31,921 nucleotides of DNA from an uncultured Desulfovibrionaceae bacterium (GCA_949427775.1 CASQEL010000001.1:1-31921); one strand, 5' to 3'; positions 14,852 through 23,037 are shown, counted from the stretch's first letter. The notes: generated by a model from the letters alone, not told the origin. Made by a program: numbers and translations.

Positions 14852-16328
14852 GTTTTTGCAAGGCGGCCACCAGTTCCCGTGTTTTGAGTAGTCTATGGTA
14901 CTCCTCATCCCATCTGTTGTTTTCCAGTTTGCTTTCCTGCCAGGCCGCCAGGCGCGAATCCTTGTTCAATGCCAAATAGCCAAGGATATTTCGGTAGAAA
15001 TGGGTGGAACAGTTGCGAAATCCTTCAGAAATGGCGCTTTCGGCCCCAAAGCATGTGCCCGGCCCGTACTCTAGAAACTGGCGAAGCTGAAGCAGGGTAT
15101 CTGGAGCGGAAACAAGAAAAAGCATCACGTCCGAGCAAAAGGCGCGTCGGAACTGGGCGAACTCCAGGACATACCAGTCCGGCGTGGCGCGGTATTGATT
15201 ATAGAGGTGGTAGCCATATCGGAACAGGGACGCTCCCAGCAGTTCCTGAAAACGGGGGTTCTTGCGCCCGAACTCCACCAGCTTCACCTGATCCCTGACA
15301 TTAAGACGACGAGGTGCAAAGGCCAGATCATACATAGCGGCCAGACCGGGTATGCCCATGTATGCTTCCACCCGCTGACGAATGCCGGCATCGGCAAAGC
15401 ACATGAGCAGCAGGGGAAAATCTTCCGGCAGCTCCGGCAAGGCCTTGAATATCTCTTCCAGATAGCCGCACTTTTTCAGAATATACAGCAGGTAAACGGT
15501 ATCGCTGTTGGAGCAGCAATTCACATTCCGTTCGTCCGCAAAAAGGACGGGATCTCCCCAGCCCGGTCCGGTGGCGAGCTTGTAGGTGAACTCTCCTCCA
15601 CGTTCCGTGGCGGCCTTGCGCAGCAGCGCCTTGAGATCGAAGGTTTCCGGCTCGCAGGTGGCCAGAAAATGATTGATAAAAGGTGCGTGGAATCGAGGGT
15701 GGGGAGTGCGGTAGTCACGCAGATCATACGCCTCATGCTCGTACTTGCGCCTGTTTTCGGTCATGAGCGGATCAGCGTCGAACAATTCCGGGCTGGCCGC
15801 CAACGCATCGTCGCCGGACACGGAATAACAGCGAAACAGATACACATCGTCACCCTTGAGAAGGGTTTTGCGATGTGCCTTGTGATTGAAAACATCCCAT
15901 TCCCGTTTAATGGGCAGGGGGCGGCGTTCCAGCCAGGTCAGAGGCTGAACCAGGACGCGCTGGTGAGTATCATATGGCTTGTCGGGACATTGTCGCGCGT
16001 AACGCGTGTTCGCCTCCAGCACCACAGGGGATTTCTTAAGCAGAGCAAGCAGGTTGGGGTCATAACCTGTTGCCCCGGCGCCGTACATTCGGCTGGCGAT
16101 CCATGCGTCGGCCGCCTCCTCGTGATGTTCCAAGCGAAGAAGCCACATCGTCTTTACGTGCAGGAACGTGGTGCAGTAGCCCAAGTAGGCATCCGGTTCG
16201 GCCGCCAGCCGATCCACAAAAGCCGCCGCCTGCTCAGGCGCGAGTTCCGGATCCTGCAAAAATTCCAGATAGCGATCCCAGGTGGCTTTAAGCGCCCTGT
16301 CCATGCTCATAAGTTCATCGATCATCAT
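14844..16328 (-). CDS. hypothetical protein, 494 aa, unrecognised
   Basis: From the paired ATG ATG at 16328/16325 (MMIDELMSMDRALKATWDRYLEF) this frame gives 494 aa; an upstream TTG at 16358 would add ten residues. The protein is soluble, rich in aromatic residues and helix-forming stretches, with no signal peptide or transmembrane segment. Notable spots are FHAPFINHFLATCEPETFD, ERNVNCCSNSDTVYLLYI and a C-terminal YHRLLKTRELVAALQKLS. The early part (PDAYLGYCTTFLHVKTMWLLRLEHHEEAADAW) has a TPR-like look. I recognise no family. It keeps an intact frame, so it may still be expressed although both flanks are debris of other genes. GC content is intermediate between the LRR-BRCT gene and the core genes. 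Confidence 0.65.
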   Translation of the reverse strand: MMIDELMSMDRALKATWDRYLEFLQDPELAPEQAAAFVDRLAAEPDAYLGYCTTFLHVKTMWLLRLEHHEEAADAWIASRMYGAGATGYDPNLLALLKKSPVVLEANTRYARQCPDKPYDTHQRVLVQPLTWLERRPLPIKREWDVFNHKAHRKTLLKGDDVYLFRCYSVSGDDALAASPELFDADPLMTENRRKYEHEAYDLRDYRTPHPRFHAPFINHFLATCEPETFDLKALLRKAATERGGEFTYKLATGPGWGDPVLFADERNVNCCSNSDTVYLLYILKKCGYLEEIFKALPELPEDFPLLLMCFADAGIRQRVEAYMGIPGLAAMYDLAFAPRRLNVRDQVKLVEFGRKNPRFQELLGASLFRYGYHLYNQYRATPDWYVLEFAQFRRAFCSDVMLFLVSAPDTLLQLRQFLEYGPGTCFGAESAISEGFRNCSTHFYRNILGYLALNKDSRLAAWQESKLENNRWDEEYHRLLKTRELVAALQKLS

Positions 16329-16648
16329 TGCTCGGCGCGAAGTTTGCCCCGTTGGCAAGCCAAGAAATCATCCCCTGACAGGGAACAGGTAATGACTTCT
16401 ACTCGTTGCCGGTTTATACATCATTGGGCGTGTTGTTCCGAATCCCAGCGAACTCCCTCTCATTATCCGGATCCGCACCAGCGGAATAGGCGTCGTTGTA
16501 CACCTGATAGACGCCTCCCCAAAAACGCTATTCGTATTGCAGACCCCAAGCACTTTTTCTTGCTCTCTCAGCCGCGCTGCCTCGACTCTCTTATTCATTC
16601 TTCATATTTCTCTTCATCTTTGACCTGCGCAGGGGTTATTCCATTTTT
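16329..16648. other. gene-poor stretch with a degenerate minus-strand coding remnant
   Basis: About 320 bases with no intact gene. On the minus strand, roughly 16530-16430, a short frame reads GVYQVYNDAYSAGADPDNER, then EFAGIRNNTPNDV and a stop. It looks like real but truncated coding sequence; I cannot name its family. Nothing else is evident. Confidence 0.4.
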
Positions 16649-16892
16649 AAATTAAAAGTGATTTAATTATCCAATCCCAAGAAGAGATTGATCGAGTTAT
16701 CTCCGGATTCGACTCCAAATGAATTAACCCTTGCAGGAGATGTCCTCTACGGCGTCCAGACTCGGAAATACTCGGTTATAAAAGTACTTTTCACGCAATT
16801 CTTCCCATATATTTTCTACCGGATTCAATTCAGGTGAATAATTCCGAAAAGGAAACGATGCCGATATATTGCCTTTATCGTGTTCGTATGGA
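16649..16892 (-). mobile_element. IS630-family transposase remnant (C-terminal part, frameshifted)
   Basis: The minus strand encodes NYSPELNPVENIWEELREKY and then FYNRVFPSLDAVEDI, the DDE-domain end of IS630-type transposases, where the Glu of NPVE is the third catalytic acid. The frame is then broken by a one-base loss near 16729; the next frame continues as LIHLESNPEITRSISSWDW. The N-terminal two thirds, with the two Asp residues, and the terminal inverted repeats are missing. It marks the right side of the island. Confidence 0.75.
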
Positions 16893-16921
16893 ACCGCGCG
16901 CATGCCTTGCGCGTATGCCTT

Positions 16922-16951
16922 CGCGGTCGTCCGCTCCCGCAGGCGACCGCG
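16922..16951 (-). terminator. hairpin immediately after slyX
   Basis: CGCGGTCG (16922-16929) pairs with CGACCGCG (16944-16951), a perfect 8-bp stem with a 14-base loop starting three bases beyond the slyX stop. There is no U-run on the minus strand, so termination is unproven; the stem may instead protect the 3' end. Confidence 0.4.
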
Positions 16952-16953
16952 CG

Positions 16954-17190
16954 TTAATACCGTTCGGGCACGCTGTGCGGCGGCACCGTGGCCTCGCCGC
17001 CGTCGTCCAGCAATTCCTGAAGTGCGCGCAGGCGCTCCTCGCTGACGGCCAGACGTTTTTCCAGGGCGTCGATTTGGAACTGCTGGCGTGTCAGCGCGTC
17101 ATTCAGGGCCTCGATGGCAGTTTCCTGAAAGAAACTGTTTTCCTCAAGGCGACTCAAGCGTTCATCAAGTGTGGACAGCGTTCCGGGCAT
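16954..17190 (-). CDS. slyX: SlyX family protein
   Basis: The 78-aa protein is a short coiled coil: LDERLSRLEENSFFQETAIE, then ALNDALTRQQFQIDALEKRL. It ends in PPHSVPERY, an extended version of the PPHY ending typical of SlyX. The molecular role of the family is not settled. The ATG lies one base after the stop of the ygiQ-like gene, which argues for one transcript and translational coupling. The size fits the usual 70-80 aa. Confidence 0.85.
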   Translation of the reverse strand: MPGTLSTLDERLSRLEENSFFQETAIEALNDALTRQQFQIDALEKRLAVSEERLRALQELLDDGGEATVPPHSVPERY

Positions 17191-17191
17191 G

Positions 17192-19048
17192 TCAGGTTCC
17201 TCTGCGTCGTCGCGCGGGAAGATCTGTATGACGGGATGCCGGACGCCGCGCGCCGTCGGCCGGTTTCCGCGGGGTGTCCCGTCCGAAAGAGGGCATCAGA
17301 ATGCGATGCTGGCGCAGACGCTCGGCGTCGGTGCGGGCTACGTACAGTGGGTTGCCCCGTTCGTCCGCGCCCGCGTAAAACATGGCCGTAGCCACGGTGC
17401 CCGGCGTGGGGATGAAGCACTGCACCTGTTGCGGCTTCCAGCCGCGCACGGCCAGCCGGCGCGCCAGCTCCCGCATGTCCTCGTCCGTGCAGCCGGGAAA
17501 GCCGCTCATGAGATAGGGAACCACATACTGTTCCCGTCCGGCCTGACGGCTGTTGCGGCGGAATGCCGCCAAAAAACGCTCGAATATTTCCAGAGGAGGT
17601 TTGCGCATCAGGCGCAGTACCGCGTCGGAACAATGTTCCGGGGCCACCTTGAGCTGACCGCCCGTAAATTCTTTGGTATAGGCGTACACGGCCTCGTCGT
17701 CCCGCAGGGCCAGGTCGGCGCGGATGCCGCTGGCCACACGGACGTGTTTGATGCCGGGCAGATCGCGGATAGCGCGCAGCAGCGCCACGTGGCGACGCTG
17801 CGGAGTGATGAAGGATTTGCAGGGCGTGGGGTGGCAGCAACTGGCGCGACGGCAGGATGCGCCCCCCAACGCGCAATGGGCCTGCCACATGTTGGCCGTG
17901 GGCCCGCCTACATCGGAGATAGCTCCGGAGAACCGCGGGCGCCGGGCCATGCGCCGCACTTCCTCCAGGATGGATTCTTCGGATCGTGAACTGATGCGCC
18001 GTCCCTGATGCAGAGCCAGAGAACAGAAGCTGCATCCGCCGCCGCAGCCGCGGTGGCTGGTCACGCTGGCGCGCAGCATTTCCTCGGCCGGTATGGCGGC
18101 GGTATAGGAGGGGTGCGCGGCCCTGGCGAAGGGCAGTCCGTACAGACGGTCCATTTCTTCCGTGCTTAGCGGCGCGGCGGGCGGAGCCAGAATGACGGCT
18201 CGCGTTCCCACGGACTGCACGGCGTAGCTGTCGCCCTTATGGACCTGACGTTCCAGGGCCAGCGTGGCGTGCAGCAATTGGAGGGGGTCGGCTTCCATGG
18301 CCTCGTGGCTCGGCAGACGGATCACCGGCGCATCGGTCGGCAGCTGATCCGGCGCGGCGATTCGGGCCGTGCCGGGAATGTCGGCCAGGGATTCTCCCGC
18401 GGCGCAGCGCCGTGCCGTCTCCAGCACGGCCCGTTCGCCCATGCCGTAGATCAGCAGATCAGCCTTGGCGTCCAGCAGAATGGAGCGGCGGAGAGCGTCC
18501 GTCCAGAAATCGTAGTGGGTGATCCGGCGCAACGAGGCTTCGATGCCTCCCAGAATGACGGGAAGTCCGGGAAACGCCCGACGGACGAGATTGGCGTAGA
18601 CGATGCATGCCCGATTGGGGCGGGCTCCGGCGTTGCCGCCCGGCGTATAGGCGTCGTCATGCCGTTTTTTGCGAAAGGCCGTGTAGTGAGCGAGCAGAGA
18701 GTCCAGCGCTCCGGCCGTGACCCCGGCGAACAGACGGGGACGCCCCATGCGGGCGATGTCTTCCGCGTCCTGCCAGCGCGGTTGGGCGACGAGTCCCACC
18801 CGGTAGCCGTGCGCCGTCAGCCAGCGCCCCAGCAGGGCGACGCCGAAGGCCGGGTGATCCACATACGCATCCCCGGTCACAAAAAGAATATCCAGCGCAT
18901 CCCAGCCGAGAACCCGCATTTCCTCCCGCGACATGGGCAGGAATGCGGGTTGCTCTCCGGCATGCGAGGCGGTTCCGCGCCCGGGCGGACACACGTCCTG
19001 TCCGGGTACGGGAAAAGAAGGCTGCCGCCCTGTGCGTCGGGCAGACAC
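17192..19048 (-). CDS. ygiQ: YgiQ family radical SAM protein
   Basis: The frame starts at a GTG at 19048 and gives 618 aa. After a variable N-terminal stretch come FLPMSREEMRVLGWDALD and ILFVTGDAYVDHPAFG, the UPF0313/YgiQ signature. The radical SAM cluster motif is CGGGCSFC with its SHRG lead-in near residues 332-340, followed by the LHQGRRISSRS region. A ligand-like stretch DVGGPTANMW and CxRASCCHPTPC follow. It is shorter than E. coli YgiQ (about 740 aa), missing part of the C-terminus. The reaction it catalyses is not known. An internal ATG (MSREEM, residue 39) is a less likely start because FLP before it is conserved. The EF-hand gene stops two bases upstream of the GTG. Confidence 0.88.
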   Translation of the reverse strand: MSARRTGRQPSFPVPGQDVCPPGRGTASHAGEQPAFLPMSREEMRVLGWDALDILFVTGDAYVDHPAFGVALLGRWLTAHGYRVGLVAQPRWQDAEDIARMGRPRLFAGVTAGALDSLLAHYTAFRKKRHDDAYTPGGNAGARPNRACIVYANLVRRAFPGLPVILGGIEASLRRITHYDFWTDALRRSILLDAKADLLIYGMGERAVLETARRCAAGESLADIPGTARIAAPDQLPTDAPVIRLPSHEAMEADPLQLLHATLALERQVHKGDSYAVQSVGTRAVILAPPAAPLSTEEMDRLYGLPFARAAHPSYTAAIPAEEMLRASVTSHRGCGGGCSFCSLALHQGRRISSRSEESILEEVRRMARRPRFSGAISDVGGPTANMWQAHCALGGASCRRASCCHPTPCKSFITPQRRHVALLRAIRDLPGIKHVRVASGIRADLALRDDEAVYAYTKEFTGGQLKVAPEHCSDAVLRLMRKPPLEIFERFLAAFRRNSRQAGREQYVVPYLMSGFPGCTDEDMRELARRLAVRGWKPQQVQCFIPTPGTVATAMFYAGADERGNPLYVARTDAERLRQHRILMPSFGRDTPRKPADGARRPASRHTDLPARRRRGT

Positions 19049-19050
19049 GG

Positions 19051-19530
19051 CTACCTGGAGGGGGGCATGATCATGGGTTTGCCTTCGGGGGCCTTGCCTC
19101 GCGCCGGGGCCATGCCCTTGTGGTGCTGTTCAAGAAAGCGTGCCCACTCTTCCATGGAAATCTTTCCGTTCTTGTCCGTGTCTATGCTTTCAAACGCGCC
19201 CTTCTGCATTTTGGGAAAAACACGCTGAAAATCTTCCCAGGAAGCGTACCCGTCGCCATCTGTATCCATTTGCAGGAATCTGCCCGCGGCGCGCTGCCAT
19301 TCCTCGATGGAAATGCCGCCGTCCCTGTCGGCGTCCAGAGCATCAAAAACGTTTTGGGAGAGGCCGGGATAGGTTTTTCGGAATTCTTCCCAGGTGACTT
19401 TGCCGTTCTTGTCGGCGTCCATCCGCACAAATTTTTTCGCGGCATCCGTCGTCGGCGCGGTATCCGCCGCCAGGGCCGGAACAGCTTCGATCAGCAACAA
19501 ACACAGGGAGATCAGGAGCAATTTTTTCAT
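19051..19530 (-). CDS. secreted four-EF-hand calcium-binding protein
   Basis: From the ATG at 19530 (GAGG ribosome site) the protein is 159 aa. MKKLLLISLCLLLIEAVPALA is a clear signal peptide with cleavage after ALA, so it acts in the periplasm or outside. Four EF-hand loops follow: DADKNGKVTWEEF, DADRDGGISIEEW, DTDGDGYASWEDF and DTDKNGKISMEEW, all with acidic residues at positions 1, 3, 5 and a Glu or Asp at 12. The tail is basic and proline-rich. The upstream gene ends at 19562, so the three genes are closely packed and likely cotranscribed. The function beyond Ca2+ binding is unknown. A longer start at 19569 would bury the signal peptide and is rejected. Confidence 0.85.
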   Translation of the reverse strand: MKKLLLISLCLLLIEAVPALAADTAPTTDAAKKFVRMDADKNGKVTWEEFRKTYPGLSQNVFDALDADRDGGISIEEWQRAAGRFLQMDTDGDGYASWEDFQRVFPKMQKGAFESIDTDKNGKISMEEWARFLEQHHKGMAPARGKAPEGKPMIMPPSR

Positions 19531-19561
19531 ATTTTGCCTCGTCGAAAGAGGATCGTTGCTT

Positions 19562-19912
19562 TCAATCATCCTTTTCCCGGACCTCTTTCCAGGGGGAAGG
19601 ATTGCCGCACCTGGAACACCGTTCCTGCCCGGCCCAGACGGCGTCCCCGCAGTAGCGGCAGAGCGTGGAGCGGGGCGGCGGCACGTCGCGGCGACAGTGG
19701 GAACACACGCCGGCCTGCCAGGGAATGATCCGCAGGCAGAAAGGGCAGGGACGCCATACGCCTTGCTGCGGCAGGCGCGGCAACGCCGACAGAATCAGCA
19801 GCATCAAAGGGAGAAGCCCGCAGGCCACCGTCCAGAAAAAAACAGCGCGCCCCTTGTTGTAGGCCACAACGCCGCCCAGAATGCCGCCCAGGATCATCGC
19901 CGCCAGGTACAT
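19562..19912 (-). CDS. membrane protein with C-terminal double zinc ribbon
   Basis: The 116-aa protein begins with two hydrophobic segments, MYLAAMILGGILGGVVAY and AVFFWTVACGLLPLMLLIL, then has two zinc-ribbon knuckle pairs: CPFC with CSHC and CRYC with CSRC (residues about 56-103), ending in a charged tail. It looks like a small inner-membrane protein with a cytoplasmic zinc-binding domain. The ATG at 19912 follows AAGGGG. It lies between cysK and the EF-hand gene on one strand, spaced 23 and 31 bases. No specific function is assigned. Confidence 0.75.
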   Translation of the reverse strand: MYLAAMILGGILGGVVAYNKGRAVFFWTVACGLLPLMLLILSALPRLPQQGVWRPCPFCLRIIPWQAGVCSHCRRDVPPPRSTLCRYCGDAVWAGQERCSRCGNPSPWKEVREKDD

Positions 19913-19935
19913 GACATCCCCTTCAGCATACGCGC

Positions 19936-20856
19936 CTATGCGCGGTCAAACAGCGCGGTGGAAAGATAACGCTCTCCCGTGTCGCAAATCAAGGTGACAA
20001 TACGCTTCCCGGCCATTTCCGGCCGCCGGGCGAGCTGGAGAGCCGCCCAGACGTTGGCCCCGGAGGAAATGCCGCCGTTGATGCCTTCCCGAGAGAGCAG
20101 TTGCCGGGCCGTTTCCAGGGCGTCGTCGCCTTCCACTGTGATGATTTCGTCCAGCAGGGCGCGATCCAGCACCGCGGGCACAAAACCCGCGCCGATGCCC
20201 TGGATGGGGTGCGGACCGGGCTTGCCGCCGGAAAGCACGGGCGACGCGGCGGGTTCCACGGCGCAGACGCACAGTCCGGGGATGTGCTCTTTCAGATAGC
20301 GCCCGGCGCCCGTAATCGTGCCGCCGGTGCCGACCCCGGCCACCAGAGCCGCCGCCTGTCCCTGTGTTTCCCGGAAGATTTCCGGTCCCGTGGAGACATA
20401 ATGGGCCGCCACCACGTCGGGATTGGTGAACTGCCCCAGCAGGACCGCGCCGGGCGTGGCCGCCGTCAGCCGCTCGGCTTCCCGGACAGCTCCGCCCATG
20501 CCTTCGGCGGCGGGCGTCAGCACGAGTTCCGCTCCCAGGGCGGCCAGCAGCTTGCGGCGCTCCAGACTCATGCTTTCCGGCATGGTCAGCACGCATTTCA
20601 GACCCTTGACCGCGGCCACCATGGCCAGGCCGATACCCGTGTTGCCGCTGGTGGGTTCCACCAGCGTGCCGCCGGGCGGCAACGCGCCGCGCTCCAGAGC
20701 CCGTTCCACCATATAGACGCCGATGCGGTCCTTGATCGAACCGCCGGGATTGCGATTCTCCAGTTTGACCCATACTTCGGCGGCGCAGTCGGCGGCCAAA
20801 GCGTGCAGCCGCACCAGCGGGGTCGCGCCGACGGCTTCCAGTATATGTTGCAACAT
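19936..20856 (-). CDS. cysK: cysteine synthase A (O-acetylserine sulfhydrylase)
   Basis: From the ATG at 20856 (GAGGGA upstream) the protein is 306 aa, the usual size. It makes cysteine from O-acetylserine and sulfide using PLP. Visible landmarks are GGSIKDR with the PLP lysine K42, the substrate loop PTSGNTGIGLA (residues 68-78), VGTGGTITG (the phosphate-binding glycine loop) and HPIQGIGAGFVP, typical of CysK. The SSGA near the C-terminus contacts the PLP ring nitrogen. An upstream in-frame start at 20901 lacks a ribosome site. In a sulfide-producing organism this enzyme draws on the Apr/Dsr product for assimilation. Confidence 0.93.
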   Translation of the reverse strand: MLQHILEAVGATPLVRLHALAADCAAEVWVKLENRNPGGSIKDRIGVYMVERALERGALPPGGTLVEPTSGNTGIGLAMVAAVKGLKCVLTMPESMSLERRKLLAALGAELVLTPAAEGMGGAVREAERLTAATPGAVLLGQFTNPDVVAAHYVSTGPEIFRETQGQAAALVAGVGTGGTITGAGRYLKEHIPGLCVCAVEPAASPVLSGGKPGPHPIQGIGAGFVPAVLDRALLDEIITVEGDDALETARQLLSREGINGGISSGANVWAALQLARRPEMAGKRIVTLICDTGERYLSTALFDRA

Positions 20857-20941
20857 GAAGTCCCTCGCATTTTTTATGGAATGTACGTCAAACGGCGGCA
20901 AAGCGGAAGATGCTTTTGCCTGCCGACGGCACGAAGCGGGA

Positions 20942-20970
20942 TTGACAAAAACTTCATCCCATTACACCAT
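20942..20970 (+). promoter_or_regulatory. candidate promoter of the amino-acid permease gene
   Basis: A perfect -35 box TTGACA is at 20942-20947. The -10 region is poor: CACCAT at 17-base spacing or TACACC at 15. If used, transcription would begin within a few bases of the ATG at 20979, giving a nearly leaderless message. This agrees with the absence of any ribosome site ahead of that ATG. Confidence 0.3.
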
Positions 20971-20978
20971 TCTTCATT

Positions 20979-21764
20979 ATGAAATCGCTTTTCCGTCGCC
21001 GCCGAATCTTCTGGACTCTCGTCGTCCTTGCGGCGATCTGTCTGATGATCCGGGTATGGTCGGGCGATGACGGCGGCGTGTCCTATGATTGGCAGTGGCG
21101 GCGGGCGTTGCGGCAGCTGGGCGTCTTTCGGGAAGGGCATTTTCAGCCCGGCCCGTTGCTGGAGGGCCTGGCGTTGACCCTGCGCATTGTGGGCGCAAGT
21201 CTCGTTCTTGCGGTCTGCATGGGGCTGGCCTCAGCCGTGTTGCGCGTCGCGCCGTCGGCTGTGGGACGCCTGCTGTCTCTGTTGTATGTGGGCACGGTGC
21301 GGAATACGCCGTTGCTGATGCAGTTGTTTGCGGTCTATTTTGTGGCCGCTCCGATATTGGGACTCTCGCCGTTCTGGGCCGCGGTATTGGCCTTGTCGGC
21401 CTTTGAGGGCGCATACATGGCGGAAATATTCCGCGCGGGCATCGAAGGGGTGCCCCGCCGGCAGTGGGATGCGGCCTACAGTCTGGGCATGCCGCCGTAC
21501 ATGGCGTTTGTTTGGGTGGCGCTGCCCCAGGCGCTGCGGCGGGTGTTGCCGCCGCTGGTCGGACAGACGGTGTCCCTGATCAAGGATTCCGCTCTGGTCA
21601 GCGCCGTCGCCCTGCCCGATCTGACCATGCGCGCTCAGGCCGCCATCGCGGATACCTTTCTCTCGCTGGAATTGTGGAGCATGGTGGCGGCGATATATCT
21701 CCTGTTGACATTGGCCGTGTCCTTGCCCGCCCGCTGGCTGGAAGGGCGGCTGGCCTGGGACTAG
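20979..21764 (+). CDS. polar amino-acid ABC transporter permease (HisM/GlnP type)
   Basis: This 261-aa inner-membrane protein has an N-terminal helix (FWTLVVLAAICLMIRVW), a periplasmic stretch, then the four to five helices of the HisMQ permease core beginning LLEGLALTLRIVGASLVLAV. The EAA loop that docks the ATPase is AGIEGVPRRQWDAAYSLGM with the conserved G and the LPQALRRVLPPL follow-up. TVRNTPLLMQLF is typical of the family. No Shine-Dalgarno sequence lies ahead of the ATG. The stop codon TAG belongs to copy 2 of the 154-bp repeat. The likely partner is the binding protein at 22228; no ATPase gene is visible in the window. Confidence 0.88.
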   Translation: MKSLFRRRRIFWTLVVLAAICLMIRVWSGDDGGVSYDWQWRRALRQLGVFREGHFQPGPLLEGLALTLRIVGASLVLAVCMGLASAVLRVAPSAVGRLLSLLYVGTVRNTPLLMQLFAVYFVAAPILGLSPFWAAVLALSAFEGAYMAEIFRAGIEGVPRRQWDAAYSLGMPPYMAFVWVALPQALRRVLPPLVGQTVSLIKDSALVSAVALPDLTMRAQAAIADTFLSLELWSMVAAIYLLLTLAVSLPARWLEGRLAWD

Positions 21765-21911
21765 TACCGCATAACACAAAATACTTCGTATTTTGCGTCA
21801 AGATCATTTGCCGAAAAACGCGGTTTTCGGCTCATTCACGGCGACTACGCCGCTGTGTCATGCTCTCGCATGGCGGCTAGTACACAGAAACTTTAGATGT
21901 TTTTGTGTACT
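21758..21911 (+). repeat. 154-bp multi-hairpin dispersed repeat, copy 2
   Basis: This copy matches 1623-1776 in direct orientation with 11 substitutions and no gaps. The hairpins are kept: CAAAATAC/GTATTTTG, CCGAAAA/TTTTCGG, CGGCG/CGCCG, TGTCATGC/GCATGGCG and the TAGTACACAGAAAC stem. At least four changes between copies swap a G-C pair for a G-U pair in plus-strand RNA. It lies between two genes of the same strand and supplies the stop codon of the permease gene. Confidence 0.9.
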
Positions 21912-22227
21912 GGTAGGCGGATGCCGAACAGGCGGCTTGTCTTGCATGACCGTATCCGGGTATATCTGATGCCCGGCACGGCGGATTTTTTAACCGGCGT
22001 TCTTTCTCCGAAGATTCTTTGCTCCCGGAGTTCCCTTGGCGGGTCGCTTGCGCATGACGCCCCGCGTTCCGTCGACGGACAGTTTCCTGGACTTTGGGAA
22101 GGGGCAATCGATGACAGCCCGGCGATGGAAATCCGGACGGAGGAGCCGGGCCTCCGGCGGTGTCCCCGCGGGCTTTCGACGTCCTGACGGGAGAGAGCGC
22201 AGATCATAATCATAAAGGAAGTTTGTC
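21912..22227. other. 316-bp intergenic region before the binding-protein gene
   Basis: No gene is seen. CCGGGTAT (21957-21964) can pair with ATGCCCGG (21970-21977), one G-U included, and a T6 run follows nine bases later, so a terminator for read-through from the permease is possible. A clear promoter for the next gene was not found. Confidence 0.4.
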
Positions 22228-23037
22228 ATGCAACGATTGTTTTCTCTGATGATGGTTATGGCGTTGTGCTGCGTCGCCGCTACGGCATGGGCCGCCTCCG
22301 GGCAGACGCGGGGCGCTCTGGACGAAGCCGCCGGACGGGGCACGCTGCGGGTGGGCATTTCCTCGTTCGTGCCCTGGGCCATGCAGGATAAAACGGGAAA
22401 ATACGTGGGGTTTGAAGTGGATGTGGCGACACGGCTGGCCCAGGATCTCGGCCTGGAGCTCGAACTGATCCCCACGCGCTGGTCGGGCATCATCCCCGCG
22501 CTGCTCACCGGGAAGTTCGACGTGATCATCTGCAGCCTGTCCGTCACCCCGGAACGGGCGCTGAAAGTGAATTTCTCCATCCCTTATGACTATGCGGGCA
22601 TCGAGGCCGTGGCCCACCGCAAGGCCGCCGCGGGCAAGACGACGCTGGAAGATTTCAACACGCCCGAGACCGTGGTGGCCCTGCGCACGGGGAGCACGCC
22701 CGTGGCGGTGGCCAAGCGGATATTGCCCAAAGCCGCCTTGCGCCTGTTCGATGAGGAAGCCGCCGCCGTGCAGGAAGTGCTGTCCGGCCGGGCGCAGATA
22801 TTTTTTACGTCCGCGCCGCTGGGCACGCTGGAAGCGCTCCGCGCTCCGGACACGCTGTCCGTCGTGACCAGGGAGCTGCTGAGTCCCCAGCCTGTGGCCA
22901 TGGCGGTGCGCAAGGGGGACTTCAACACCATCAACGTGCTGGACAGTTGGATACGGCTTGTGGACGCCGAAGGCTGGTTGGACGCGCGCCGGAAGTACTG
23001 GTTCAAGGGCCGGGATTGGGAAAAGGCGATGCAGTGA
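22228..23037 (+). CDS. amino-acid ABC transporter periplasmic binding protein
   Basis: The 269-aa protein has a signal peptide (MQRLFSLMMVMALCCVAATAWA, cut after AWA) and the SBP_bac_3 pattern: GTLRVGISSFVPWAMQDKTGKYVGFEVDVA, the lysine/Asp contact region FDVIICSLSVTPERALKVNFSIPY and a C-terminal WIRLVDAEGWLDARRKYWF. It should capture a polar amino acid in the periplasm and feed the permease at 20979. AAAGGAAG lies seven bases before the ATG. Its stop overlaps the next start (TGATG). The exact substrate cannot be read. Confidence 0.9.
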   Translation: MQRLFSLMMVMALCCVAATAWAASGQTRGALDEAAGRGTLRVGISSFVPWAMQDKTGKYVGFEVDVATRLAQDLGLELELIPTRWSGIIPALLTGKFDVIICSLSVTPERALKVNFSIPYDYAGIEAVAHRKAAAGKTTLEDFNTPETVVALRTGSTPVAVAKRILPKAALRLFDEEAAAVQEVLSGRAQIFFTSAPLGTLEALRAPDTLSVVTRELLSPQPVAMAVRKGDFNTINVLDSWIRLVDAEGWLDARRKYWFKGRDWEKAMQ

